Assembly (NCBI GenBank): GCA_045637805.1
Contig: JAZUAE010000019.1
Coordinates: 1 to 46,662, forward strand
From: CAKVLG01 sp045637805
Lineage (GTDB): Bacteria; Bacillota; Clostridia; Christensenellales; UBA1242
Length of the DNA: 46,662 nt
Reading direction: 5' to 3'
Shown here: piece after piece, positions 40,081 through 46,662 of the stretch
How positions within the stretch are numbered: position 1 is the first letter of the stretch
Layout of the letters: the number at the start of each line of letters is the position of its first letter
Notes under the pieces: model-generated
The model's database searches: none
Seen by the model: the letters and a program-made list of their open reading frames with translations, nothing else
Told to the model about the DNA's origin: nothing
Made by a program: the position numbers and the translations under genes

Positions 40081-41628
40081 TTAGTATTCACATTCATAAC
40101 AATCTTTTTCTTTATCTATTTGTTTTTTTTTAATAGTTTTACCCTCTATTTCAAGAGTCGATGTTGCAACATTCTTCACGAGCTCTTTATCATGACTTAC
40201 AAGTAATAGTGCTCCATTGTAATTTTGCAATACTTTTTCCATAAATATTTTATTATTTATGTCTAAGTGGTTTGTAGGCTCATCTAAGATTAAAAGATTG
40301 TAATCACTTAGAACAATTTCACACATTTTAATTCTCATTCTCTCACCAAGTGAAAGTGTGCCTATTTTTCTATCAAAAACCTGCCTTGACATATTCATAT
40401 TTCTAAGGTTTGATAAAAACAATGTCTTATATTCATGTCCGCCTTCGCTAGCCTTTTCCATAACAGTCATGTTTTCATCTAAATCTAACACATCTTGACT
40501 TAAATATGAAGCCTTTACCGCCGGTGAAATCCAAATATTGCCTTGATATTTTTCTTCACCTAGTATCATTTTTAAAAGCGTAGATTTTCCAGAACCGTTT
40601 TGTCCAAGAATTGCAATCTTTTCGCCAGCCTCAACAGCAAACGACACATTTTCAAATAAGACATTATTTCCAAACGATTTTGAAACATCATCAAATCTTA
40701 CTAAAACTTTGCCTCTAAACTCACTTGGGTCAAGTCTATAATAAACCTCACCTTCTTCATAAGGTCTATCTATGAAACCTTCTTTTTCATGCTCAAGCTT
40801 AGAAATCTTTGCCTTTGCTTGTTTTGCAAGTTTTACAGCACTTACTTGCGCTTTAGTTTCGGCGCCTTTTATTCTGCTGTCACTCATCATACCACCTTGA
40901 CGTCTTGCATTACTTTCAGCCTTGTTTGACCAGTTGTTCAATTTTTCTATTTGTTTATTTATTTTACGCTCTTCTGCTTTTTGACTTTCATACTGCGCTT
41001 TTCTAAGCTCTAAATCTTTTTGTTTTTCAGCATAATATTTATCGTAAGCACCGTAGAACTCATCAACTTTTCCATTCTCTATTTCGACAATTTTATCTAT
41101 TGTCTTATTTAAAAAATATCTATCATGAGATACAATAATCGTTGTTCCATAATACCCGTTAAGCGCATCAATCAACCAATCAACACCTGCTATGTCTAAG
41201 TGGTTAGTTGGTTCATCTAAGATTAAAACTTCAGGATTTTTACACATAACGCTTGCAAGCATTAATTTTGTACGCTCACCACCCGAAAGCGATTTTAATC
41301 TCTCTGGCGTAAACTCTATATCGTTTTTAATTTTAAGTAAGCTTTTTATTCTTAAAAAGTCTTTGATAAATTCTGGACTTTCTACCAAATCAATAAAATC
41401 TTGATATGAATACTCAGTTATTTGCTTCAAATACCCGATAGTTGAGTCTACAAACACACTACCAGCATCTGGCTCCTCTTCGCCAGCTATAATTCTAAGC
41501 AATGTTGATTTTCCTGCACCATTGTTTCCGACAATACCAACCCTCTCACCATCGTAGATTGTGAGATTTAGTTTATCAAACAATTTTTTATCAGCATATC
41601 CTTTTTCTACATTAGAAAGATTTATCAT
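40081..41628 (-). CDS. ABC-F family ATPase (ribosome-associated), third gene of RiPP-like operon
   Basis: The 515-residue protein has two ABC domains and no membrane segment. ABC1: GNNGAGKST (about 35-43), LSGGERTKL, LILDEPTNHLD. ABC2: GQNGSGKST, LSLGERMRI, LILDEPTNHLD. Between them is a charged helical linker with the P-site tRNA interaction motif region (about 205-290, ending FIDRPYEEGEVYYRL). The C-terminal tail ends DKEKDCYECEY. ABC-F proteins bind the ribosomal E site and rescue or protect it; some give antibiotic resistance. The ribosome-binding site AGGAGG overlaps the maturase stop codon, so it is coupled to the RiPP-like genes. Self-protection against the modified peptide is an inference. 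Confidence 0.9.
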   Translation of the reverse strand: MINLSNVEKGYADKKLFDKLNLTIYDGERVGIVGNNGAGKSTLLRIIAGEEEPDAGSVFVDSTIGYLKQITEYSYQDFIDLVESPEFIKDFLRIKSLLKIKNDIEFTPERLKSLSGGERTKLMLASVMCKNPEVLILDEPTNHLDIAGVDWLIDALNGYYGTTIIVSHDRYFLNKTIDKIVEIENGKVDEFYGAYDKYYAEKQKDLELRKAQYESQKAEERKINKQIEKLNNWSNKAESNARRQGGMMSDSRIKGAETKAQVSAVKLAKQAKAKISKLEHEKEGFIDRPYEEGEVYYRLDPSEFRGKVLVRFDDVSKSFGNNVLFENVSFAVEAGEKIAILGQNGSGKSTLLKMILGEEKYQGNIWISPAVKASYLSQDVLDLDENMTVMEKASEGGHEYKTLFLSNLRNMNMSRQVFDRKIGTLSLGERMRIKMCEIVLSDYNLLILDEPTNHLDINNKIFMEKVLQNYNGALLLVSHDKELVKNVATSTLEIEGKTIKKKQIDKEKDCYECEY

Positions 41629-41638
41629 TTAATCCCTC

Positions 41639-42832
41639 CTAGAATAAATAGTTTTTAAAATAATTTGAAAGTAGTTTGTTAAATTTTTCACTATCATTGT
41701 GATAATAAGCAATAGCTTTATTTAAAGCATACAAATAAAGCTGCTTTTTGTAACACATTCTTGCAATGTATGGTGCTTTTACGTTGTCAAGCACTACATC
41801 TGCAACACAATCTCTACAAATATTTTTTGCCCAACATTTCTCACATTGCTCATGATTTTTATTGTTACAACTTTTTACTTTTAAATCTCCTGATTTGTGC
41901 GTTCCTATAAGACGTATACATGGATATATATCTCCATTATAATCGTATACCCTGCTATAATCACCGTTCAGTTCTTTACAAAAACAATCTGTTGAATTTT
42001 GTAACGTCAACGCTTCTAACACATTTCTTACATACACACTTATTCCAACGTTCAACGAATTGCTAAAAATTCTATCAAACGACATATCAATATACTTTTT
42101 CTCTTGATCTAAAAGATCTTTCTTTGTCTTTTTAATTTTTAAAGCTTTTAATTCAGTTATTACATCTGAAATACTATATTTCACACCTAAATCTTCATAA
42201 AACTTTACCAAATCTTCCATTGACATTTTATCTTGATGATATTTAGTGTATGTACAAATCAGTTCTAGTTTGTCTTTTAACTTTGTTGCTTTAATCTTTT
42301 CAATAACACTAATAAGTTTATCATAATATGGACCACGTAAATAATCATTAATTTCTTTAGGCCCATCAATACTAACATAAACTTTGAAATTGTTTTTATC
42401 AAACAGATCAATGAGTTCATCAGTTACAACTGTAGCATTTGTTACAATCCTGTAATCTTGAATATCAAAATTTTCATTTAATTTGCCCACAGCATACTCT
42501 ATAATTTTTTTATTTAAAGTTGGTTCTCCACCAAAAAAATACACTGTCTTAATTTTTTTAAATTTATCTTTTAACTGCTCTACTATTTTATCAATCACAT
42601 CAAAAGACATAAAATCATTTTGCCTGCCATAATTCCCACATGAGGCATAACAATATTTACATCTAAGATTACAGGTGTTTGACACATTAAAAACCAGTTT
42701 ATACAAAGTTGCGTCTTCCTTCTTCAAATTATTCTCAGATAAGGCTGTTTTTACAACCTTATCCTTGAATAATGTTAAAGTAGATGTATCAAAAAAATAT
42801 TTTGTATTGCCTACAACTATTTTTTTATACAT
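41639..42832 (-). CDS. Radical SAM/SPASM peptide maturase
   Basis: The 397-residue protein has the radical SAM cluster CNLRCKYCYAS (Cys54, Cys58, Cys61) and the SAM-binding FGGEPTLN (about 100-107), then a C-terminal SPASM domain with Cys283, 285, 305, 322, 330, 333, 339, 342 and 360, including C-x2-C-x5-C-x2-C. The N-terminal part (YFFDTSTLTLFKDK) and the CYASCGNYG stretch resemble maturases of Cys-rich peptides (SCIFF/CcpM type) that make Cys thioether crosslinks. The ATG shares one base with the stop of the 27-codon precursor, a strong sign that this peptide is the substrate. Confidence 0.9.
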   Translation of the reverse strand: MYKKIVVGNTKYFFDTSTLTLFKDKVVKTALSENNLKKEDATLYKLVFNVSNTCNLRCKYCYASCGNYGRQNDFMSFDVIDKIVEQLKDKFKKIKTVYFFGGEPTLNKKIIEYAVGKLNENFDIQDYRIVTNATVVTDELIDLFDKNNFKVYVSIDGPKEINDYLRGPYYDKLISVIEKIKATKLKDKLELICTYTKYHQDKMSMEDLVKFYEDLGVKYSISDVITELKALKIKKTKKDLLDQEKKYIDMSFDRIFSNSLNVGISVYVRNVLEALTLQNSTDCFCKELNGDYSRVYDYNGDIYPCIRLIGTHKSGDLKVKSCNNKNHEQCEKCWAKNICRDCVADVVLDNVKAPYIARMCYKKQLYLYALNKAIAYYHNDSEKFNKLLSNYFKNYLF

Positions 42833-42915
42833 TATCTACCACCACCACAACTATGGCTTGCACATCCACCACAATCCATTGTGAATGTTGTAGTTGATTC
42901 AAATCTTACTACCAT
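42832..42915 (-). CDS. Short Cys/Gly-rich RiPP precursor peptide (candidate)
   Basis: A 27-codon ORF with leader MVVRFESTTTFTMD and core CGGCASHSCGGGR (Cys15, Cys18, Cys23). The leader is rich in Thr and Phe; the core has three cysteines, one histidine, five glycines and a C-terminal Arg. AGGAGG (42930-42924 on the minus strand) lies 8-9 nt before the ATG. The stop TAA overlaps the maturase ATG by one base. A full-consensus promoter lies upstream. No other start in this frame exists. Probable substrate of the maturase (thioether or similar crosslinks at the Cys). No double-glycine cleavage site precedes the core, and no protease is in the operon. Confidence 0.85.
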   Translation of the reverse strand: MVVRFESTTTFTMDCGGCASHSCGGGR

Positions 42916-42947
42916 ACCATAAATCCTCCTTTGTACTGGTTTGTTTT

Positions 42948-42976
42948 ATTATATATCTAATATGTATTTTTGTCAA
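42948..42976 (-). promoter_or_regulatory. Promoter of the RiPP-like operon
   Basis: On the minus strand: TTGACA (42976-42971), 17-nt spacer, TATAAT (42953-42948): perfect sigma-A consensus. The predicted start is about 42941, giving a short leader with AGGAGG. Confidence 0.9.
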
Positions 42977-43016
42977 TAAAAAATTAGGCGTGGCTCATCT
43001 AACAGATTCTAATTAA

Positions 43017-43073
43017 AATTTAACTTTAGAAAAACTAAATAAGCCAGTAGCAGTACCAGTTGTAGAAAGATAA
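43017..43073 (+). pseudogene. Possible 3' remnant of a gene like 43274-43969
   Basis: Eighteen open codons ending KPVAVPVVER-stop, resembling the tail of the downstream membrane protein (TEAPVVEK-stop), and followed 11 nt later by an intrinsic terminator. A stop codon lies immediately upstream in frame and no start is present, so it looks like a decayed gene end rather than a live ORF. Weak evidence because the fragment is short. Confidence 0.3.
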
Positions 43074-43083
43074 TAAAACAAAA

Positions 43084-43108
43084 AAATCTAGGGGCTTCCT
43101 AGATTTTT
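43084..43108. terminator. Orphan terminator in the gap before 43274
   Basis: Perfect 9-bp stem AAATCTAGG/CCTAGATTT with loop GGCTT and T-tracts on both strands. No intact gene precedes it in either direction. Confidence 0.7.
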
Positions 43109-43109
43109 A

Positions 43110-43200
43110 TCTATAATCGCAATTTTTCTCGTCCTTGACTCAAACAAGAACGTTGGCAGGCAACCAGTCTCTTTTTCTCTAATTTTTATTTATTGCTAAA
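43110..43200 (-). other. GC-richer non-coding patch upstream of the orphan terminator
   Basis: In the gap 42977-43273 this patch stands out by composition. On the minus strand it has two hairpins, GTTG/CAAC (around CCTGC) and GTTCTTG/CAAGGAC (one G-U), followed by the 43084-43108 terminator. It is a candidate small RNA or a dispersed repeat. A start-less frame on the minus strand (containing ETGCLPTFLFESRTRK) is also open. Confidence 0.3.
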
Positions 43201-43216
43201 AATAATCTTTGTTTAC

Positions 43217-43245
43217 TTTACAAAGATATAATAAAAAGCTATAAT
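43217..43245 (+). promoter_or_regulatory. Promoter of the 43274 gene
   Basis: TTTACA (43217-43222), 17-nt spacer, TATAAT (43240-43245). The -35 lies in the right arm of an ATCTTTGT/ACAAAGAT inverted repeat. Confidence 0.65.
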
Positions 43246-43273
43246 TAAATTAATTAATACAAAGGAGGAATTT

Positions 43274-43969
43274 ATGGAATACGGCTTAAAACTTAATAAC
43301 CTTTTAAAAGAAGCAAAACAAGGCATACAATATAAAGATATGGGTAAGGCTTGTAAATTATTTACAAAACTCGGTATGTTCCCAGTTTACTTAATCACAC
43401 TTATATATATTGGATGTTTCTATATGTTAAACTTTATTTATAAAGGCATTCAAGCACCAATAAAATTTTTACATGAAATTGTAACCAAGGAGAGAACGGA
43501 AGTAAAACATGCAACACAAGCAGTTATATACTTTCTTGCATTCCCAACAATCTTCTTATGTTACTGCATAATTTCAATACTTACATTAACTTTCTATTTT
43601 AATTGGTTTGTTGTAATGTCATTGGTATATATCTCTTCTCTTGGCGGAGTTAGATGGCAACCTTACTTAACTGACGCAACATTTGATAAAGAGCTTGAAT
43701 ATGAAACAAAACCTGGGAAAAAGGGTAAGAAATTTTACGCAACTCAACTATTTATTTTAGATATATTTATTGCCATTGCTTGTATAGCATTATTATTCAC
43801 ACCTAGTTCATTTGAAAACATGATAACTACATATAAAGCACTTTATGTTAATGCTGCATTGTTAGCTTTCACATGGTTCATTGTAAACCCATTACTTTTC
43901 AGAAAAAAAGTAAAAGAACCAGCATCTCCAGTTGATGAAAAAACAGAAGCTCCAGTTGTTGAAAAATAA
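43274..43969 (+). CDS. Unknown four-TM membrane protein
   Basis: The 231-residue product is not recognised. Predicted membrane segments are near residues 35-55, 84-105 plus 107-125, 157-175 and 188-208, with a conserved-looking loop SLGGVRWQPYLTDATFDKELEYETKPGKKGKKF between the middle segments. A polar, Pro/Glu/Lys-rich tail ends the protein (PASPVDEKTEAPVVEK). AAAGGAGG precedes the ATG, and a strong UUCG-loop terminator follows. Stands alone between the RiPP-like operon and the tRNA-modification genes. Confidence 0.8.
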   Translation: MEYGLKLNNLLKEAKQGIQYKDMGKACKLFTKLGMFPVYLITLIYIGCFYMLNFIYKGIQAPIKFLHEIVTKERTEVKHATQAVIYFLAFPTIFLCYCIISILTLTFYFNWFVVMSLVYISSLGGVRWQPYLTDATFDKELEYETKPGKKGKKFYATQLFILDIFIAIACIALLFTPSSFENMITTYKALYVNAALLAFTWFIVNPLLFRKKVKEPASPVDEKTEAPVVEK

Positions 43970-43977
43970 CAAACAAG

Positions 43978-44008
43978 GCCATAAACCTTCGGGTTTATGG
44001 CTTTTTTT
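43978..44008 (+). terminator. Terminator of the 43274 gene
   Basis: 10-bp stem GCCATAAACC/GGTTTATGGC closed by a stable TTCG tetraloop, then seven T. Confidence 0.93.
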
Positions 44009-44083
44009 ATTTACTTTATTATCTTTAGAACAAAAGTTGAATTTGATCTAATACCTTATTATAGGTCATTGATTCTAAATTTA

Positions 44084-44212
44084 CCTTTAGGTTAAAATTT
44101 GATAATTATAGAAAGAAAAAGAAAAAAATTAAGCAAGAGTTTACTAACTCGTAAATGACTGCTTAATTTTTTTTAAATTTCAAACTAGAATTGTTAAATT
44201 TTAACCTAAAGG
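44084..44212. repeat. 17-bp inverted repeat around the terminator of the U32 gene
   Basis: CCTTTAGGTTAAAATTT (44084-44100) is the exact reverse complement of 44196-44212. The second arm carries the stop codon of the U32 peptidase gene. The arms enclose a second terminator-like stem, so the mRNA 3' end can fold into one long structure. Confidence 0.7.
44122..44174 (-). terminator. Terminator of the rnj-trmR-U32 operon
   Basis: Stem TTAAGCA/TGCTTAA extended by A- and T-tracts on both sides, with an inner TTTAC/GTAAA stem. Confidence 0.75.
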
Positions 44213-45429
44213 CGAAGTATATCTCCACTATAAATAAAACTTGTATCATTCATATATATCCAAAGCTTTTGTTGGACTTGGTTAGCGACTAAAACTTCGT
44301 TACCGTTCTCGTCCTCCATGCGACTAATTTTGATTTTTTCACCATGACGCCTTGCTGGACTTAAAAGCTCTAAGGTGTCACCTTTTACAAACTTATTTCT
44401 CTGCTCTACCAAGATTCTGTTTTCTTCAATACGTTCAATCATGCCAACAAACACACTTTCTTGCTTTTGTGCGTTTGAATCGAGCTTTTGCTTTATTTCG
44501 CCGTCATTTACAAAGAACCCTGTAGTGTAATCCCTATGGCTCGCTTTATTTAATTCTGCGCGAAGTTCTTTTGCAACTTTATAAGGTTTGCCTTTTTCTT
44601 TGCACGCATACATGTGATCGAGCGCCTTTCTATACGCGTTAACTACAGTTGCCACATAGTATGAAGATTTCATTCTGCCTTCAATCTTAAATGATTTTAC
44701 GCCGCAGTCCGCGAGTTTATCAAGATGCTCAATCAAGCACAAGTCTTTACTATTTAATATATATGCGCCGCGTTCGTCCTCCTGAATCTCCATAGGCTTG
44801 TCTGGTCTACTATCTTCAGTAATGGTATAGTGCCATCTGCAAGCTTGTACGCACTCGCCATGGTTTGAATCTCTGCCAGTTAAATAGTTTGAAAGCAAAC
44901 ATCTACCACTATGTGAAATACACATTGCGCCATGCACAAACACCTCAAGCTCTGTATCCGGATTAAACTCTGATATTTTCTCTATCTCAGCAGCGGACAA
45001 TTCCCTTGCCAAGACAACCCTTGATGCGCCAAGGTTTTTATATGCTGCTACTGAATATTTATTTGTTGTGTTTGCTTGCGTTGAAATATGCACTTCCAAT
45101 TTTGGAGCATGTTCTTTTACAAAAGCAAATACGCCAAGGTCAGATACGATAACAGCATCAACATTTGCTTCTTCCAAAGTCTTTAAGTATTCTGGCAAGC
45201 CTTTAAAATCCCAATCCCTTGCAAACACGTTGAGTGTAACGTAACAACGTTTACCACGATTGTGACAATAGTCAACAGCTTCCTTTATCGTGTTATCTTC
45301 AAAGTTCGAACTAAACGCGCGAAGTCCATAATTTTTGCCAGCAAAATAAACAGCATCCGCACCAAAGTGGATGGCTGTTTTTAATTTTTCCATATCTCCC
45401 GCAGGAGCAAGTAGTTCAATTTTTCCCAT
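44206..45429 (-). CDS. Peptidase U32 family protein, probable tRNA hydroxylation factor (TrhP-like)
   Basis: The 407-residue protein begins IELLAPAGDMEKLKTAIHFGADAVYF and contains FVHGAMCISHSGRCLLSNYLTGRDSNHGECVQACRW. Cys170, 177, 193 and 197 are the U32 four-cysteine set, thought to hold an iron-sulfur cluster. B. subtilis homologues (YrrN/YrrO, TrhP) make 5-hydroxyuridine at the tRNA wobble position. The neighbour at 45443 is a TrmR-like methyltransferase, as in the yrrM-yrrN-yrrO locus, which favours a tRNA role over proteolysis. Only one U32 gene is present here, where B. subtilis has two. AAGGATGACTT precedes the ATG. Confidence 0.88.
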   Translation of the reverse strand: MGKIELLAPAGDMEKLKTAIHFGADAVYFAGKNYGLRAFSSNFEDNTIKEAVDYCHNRGKRCYVTLNVFARDWDFKGLPEYLKTLEEANVDAVIVSDLGVFAFVKEHAPKLEVHISTQANTTNKYSVAAYKNLGASRVVLARELSAAEIEKISEFNPDTELEVFVHGAMCISHSGRCLLSNYLTGRDSNHGECVQACRWHYTITEDSRPDKPMEIQEDERGAYILNSKDLCLIEHLDKLADCGVKSFKIEGRMKSSYYVATVVNAYRKALDHMYACKEKGKPYKVAKELRAELNKASHRDYTTGFFVNDGEIKQKLDSNAQKQESVFVGMIERIEENRILVEQRNKFVKGDTLELLSPARRHGEKIKISRMEDENGNEVLVANQVQQKLWIYMNDTSFIYSGDILRL

Positions 45430-45442
45430 AAGTCATCCTTAT

Positions 45443-46057
45443 TTATTTCTTTACAGCAACCAGCACACCATCTTCAATCCTGTGAAGCTGAACCTCAGAA
45501 AATTCATCCGATGAATAAACAGTATCTATAAATTTTCTAAGCCGCTGCCAAATTGTTTTAAATCTTCTTGGAGCAGTTTCTGGGTGTTCAACATAGCCAC
45601 GAAATAATACATTGTCAGCAACAAGAACACCAGAAGGTGCAAGCAATGTCACGAGCGATGGATACAAATTTATGTACTGAGCCTTTGGCCCATCCAAGAA
45701 AATAAAATCAAATTTACCGTGATTAGACTCATCACTTATAAGATCCATAATAAATAAGCTACAATCATTATTTACAACTCTCACCCTACATTCAAGTCCA
45801 GCCATTTTAAAATTTTCACGAGCCTCAACAGCCGAGTCTTCCATAAGTTCTACAGTTAGCAAATTTGCACTGCAGTTTTCAAGCATTGTAATTCCGCTAT
45901 ACCCAACTGCCGTACCAATTTCCAATATATGCTTTGGCTGATATTTTACTACAAGATCACGCAATAACTCGTGGCTAGAATCCCGAATTATGGGAACACC
46001 ACGAGCAACTGCCCAGTCTTTGAGTGTATCTTCAAAATGTAATTTAGATTTATCCAT
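45443..46057 (-). CDS. trmR: O-methyltransferase, probable tRNA 5-hydroxyuridine methyltransferase TrmR
   Basis: The 204-residue class I SAM methyltransferase (family 3, COMT-like) has HILEIGTAVGYSGITM (SAM motif I), LLTVELMEDS (acidic ribose-binding residue), and FIFLDGPKAQY with ADNVLFRGYV (metal and catalytic region). Next to a U32 gene this best fits TrmR, which methylates ho5U34 to mo5U34. The ribosome-binding site is weak; it lies 20 nt after the RNase J stop. Confidence 0.82.
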   Translation of the reverse strand: MDKSKLHFEDTLKDWAVARGVPIIRDSSHELLRDLVVKYQPKHILEIGTAVGYSGITMLENCSANLLTVELMEDSAVEARENFKMAGLECRVRVVNNDCSLFIMDLISDESNHGKFDFIFLDGPKAQYINLYPSLVTLLAPSGVLVADNVLFRGYVEHPETAPRRFKTIWQRLRKFIDTVYSSDEFSEVQLHRIEDGVLVAVKK

Positions 46058-46077
46058 TATTTAGTTTCCCATCACCC

Positions 46078-46662
46078 CTACACTTTAAAAATAATAGGAA
46101 GTATCATAGGATTTCTTTTTGTCTTTTTATAGAAGAAATTGCGAAGAGGTTTACGAATAAGATTGCGAGCTTCATTCCAATCAGTAATATTTTTAAGATC
46201 AATAAGCTTTAATGTATCAATAAGAACACCCTTAGCTTCTTCAACAAGAGCTTCAGCTTCGCCAGTATACACAAATCCACGAGTAATCATATATGGCTCA
46301 CTAGTAAGTTCTCCAGAAAGAGTTGATACTCCAATTACAACGATTACAAGACCATCTTCAGAAAGAAGCTTTCTATCTCGAAGAACAACCGACTGCGAAT
46401 CACCAATACCAAGACCATCAACAAGCATTTCACCCGCTTGAACAGTTCCCTTTTTAACCATTGTTTTATTGTTGATTTCAATCACATCACCAATTTCTGG
46501 TATCAAACAATTGAATTTATCCATACCAAGCTTCTCAGCAAGATTAGTGTGCTCTTTTAAATGTCTGTACTCGCCGTGAACAGGAATAAAGTACTTGGGT
46601 TTAACAAGCGCAAGCATCATTTTAAGCTCTTCCTGTGATGCGTGTCCGGAAACATGCAAATC
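46078..46662 (-). CDS. rnj: Ribonuclease J, C-terminal part (5' end outside window)
   Basis: The 194 visible codons start DLHVSGHASQEE and continue KYFIPVHGEYRHLKEH, the beta-CASP/metallo-beta-lactamase motifs that bind RNA and zinc in RNase J. GMDKFNCLIPEIGDVIEI and a C-terminal dimerisation domain (VEEAKGVLIDTL.. and ..IRKPLRNFFYKKTKRNPMILPIIFKV) follow. RNase J is a 5'-3' exo- and endonuclease central to Firmicutes RNA decay. The frame is open to the window edge; a TTG at 46659 is not the true start. Confidence 0.93.
   Translation of the reverse strand, partial: DLHVSGHASQEELKMMLALVKPKYFIPVHGEYRHLKEHTNLAEKLGMDKFNCLIPEIGDVIEINNKTMVKKGTVQAGEMLVDGLGIGDSQSVVLRDRKLLSEDGLVIVVIGVSTLSGELTSEPYMITRGFVYTGEAEALVEEAKGVLIDTLKLIDLKNITDWNEARNLIRKPLRNFFYKKTKRNPMILPIIFKV

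Noticed and set aside
43110..43200. Minus-strand peptide containing ETGCLPTFLFESRTRK
   Set aside because: No start codon or ribosome-binding site, and it runs through the terminator hairpin; kept only as a non-coding patch.
1..46662. CRISPR arrays, insertion sequences, transposases, prophage genes
   Set aside because: No regularly spaced direct repeats, no transposase or phage structural motifs seen anywhere in the window.

Overview
This is a low-GC window from a Gram-positive, probably endospore-forming member of the Bacillota, of Clostridia type. The evidence is the gene order (priA-def-fmt-rlmN-rpe; asp23-fakA; lepA-hemW-hrcA-grpE-dnaK-dnaJ-mtaB), strong Shine-Dalgarno sites, TTGACA/TATAAT promoters, a CIRCE operator, RNase J, a sigma-K-type sigma factor and a 29-codon SpoVM-like ORF. 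The exact taxon cannot be fixed from sequence alone.

Layout. 1-139: the end of a tRNA array (Val-UAC, Gly-GCC). 254-1740: a three-gene operon of two unknown membrane proteins and a LURP-one/tubby-like protein. 1773-3191: two paralogous transglutaminase-like proteins, each read from a promoter that puts the start codon at or near the 5' end of the mRNA. 3192-3631: a hairpin-rich non-coding stretch and tRNA-Leu. 3782-5740: three tandem, separately transcribed paralogues of an unrecognised family. 5788-20757: informational housekeeping genes (recG, fakA, asp23, rpmB, spoVM-like, rpe, rlmN, fmt, def, priA, rpoZ, ligA, pcrA). This block keeps the order known from Bacillus but lacks rsmB, prpC, prkC, rsgA, thiN, coaBC and gmk at their usual places. 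20881-30313: rpsU, mtaB, the HrcA/CIRCE-controlled chaperone operon, hemW and lepA. 30486-38856: a GDPD, a surface-type protein, a protein built of mTERF-like 36-residue repeats, PnuC, HelD, RarA and an unknown protein. 38922-39998: rnpB and sigK.

The most interesting locus is 40052-42976 (minus strand). A near-perfect promoter drives a 27-codon ORF too short for most gene finders. It encodes a peptide with a C-terminal Cys/Gly/His core (CGGCASHSCGGGR). One shared base later comes a radical SAM/SPASM maturase, then an ABC-F ATPase whose ribosome-binding site overlaps the maturase stop codon, then a terminator. This reads as a compact, complete RiPP (thioether-type peptide) operon in which a ribosome-protection-type ABC-F protein replaces the usual exporter or protease.

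The window ends with genes resembling the B. subtilis tRNA wobble-uridine pathway (peptidase U32/TrhP-like and TrmR-like methyltransferase) and the 3' part of an RNase J gene. Beyond the RiPP locus, the points most worth following are the mTERF-like protein, the SpoVM-like ORF, the three-paralogue family, the recurring leaderless promoter layout, and the structured intergenic element next to tRNA-Leu.
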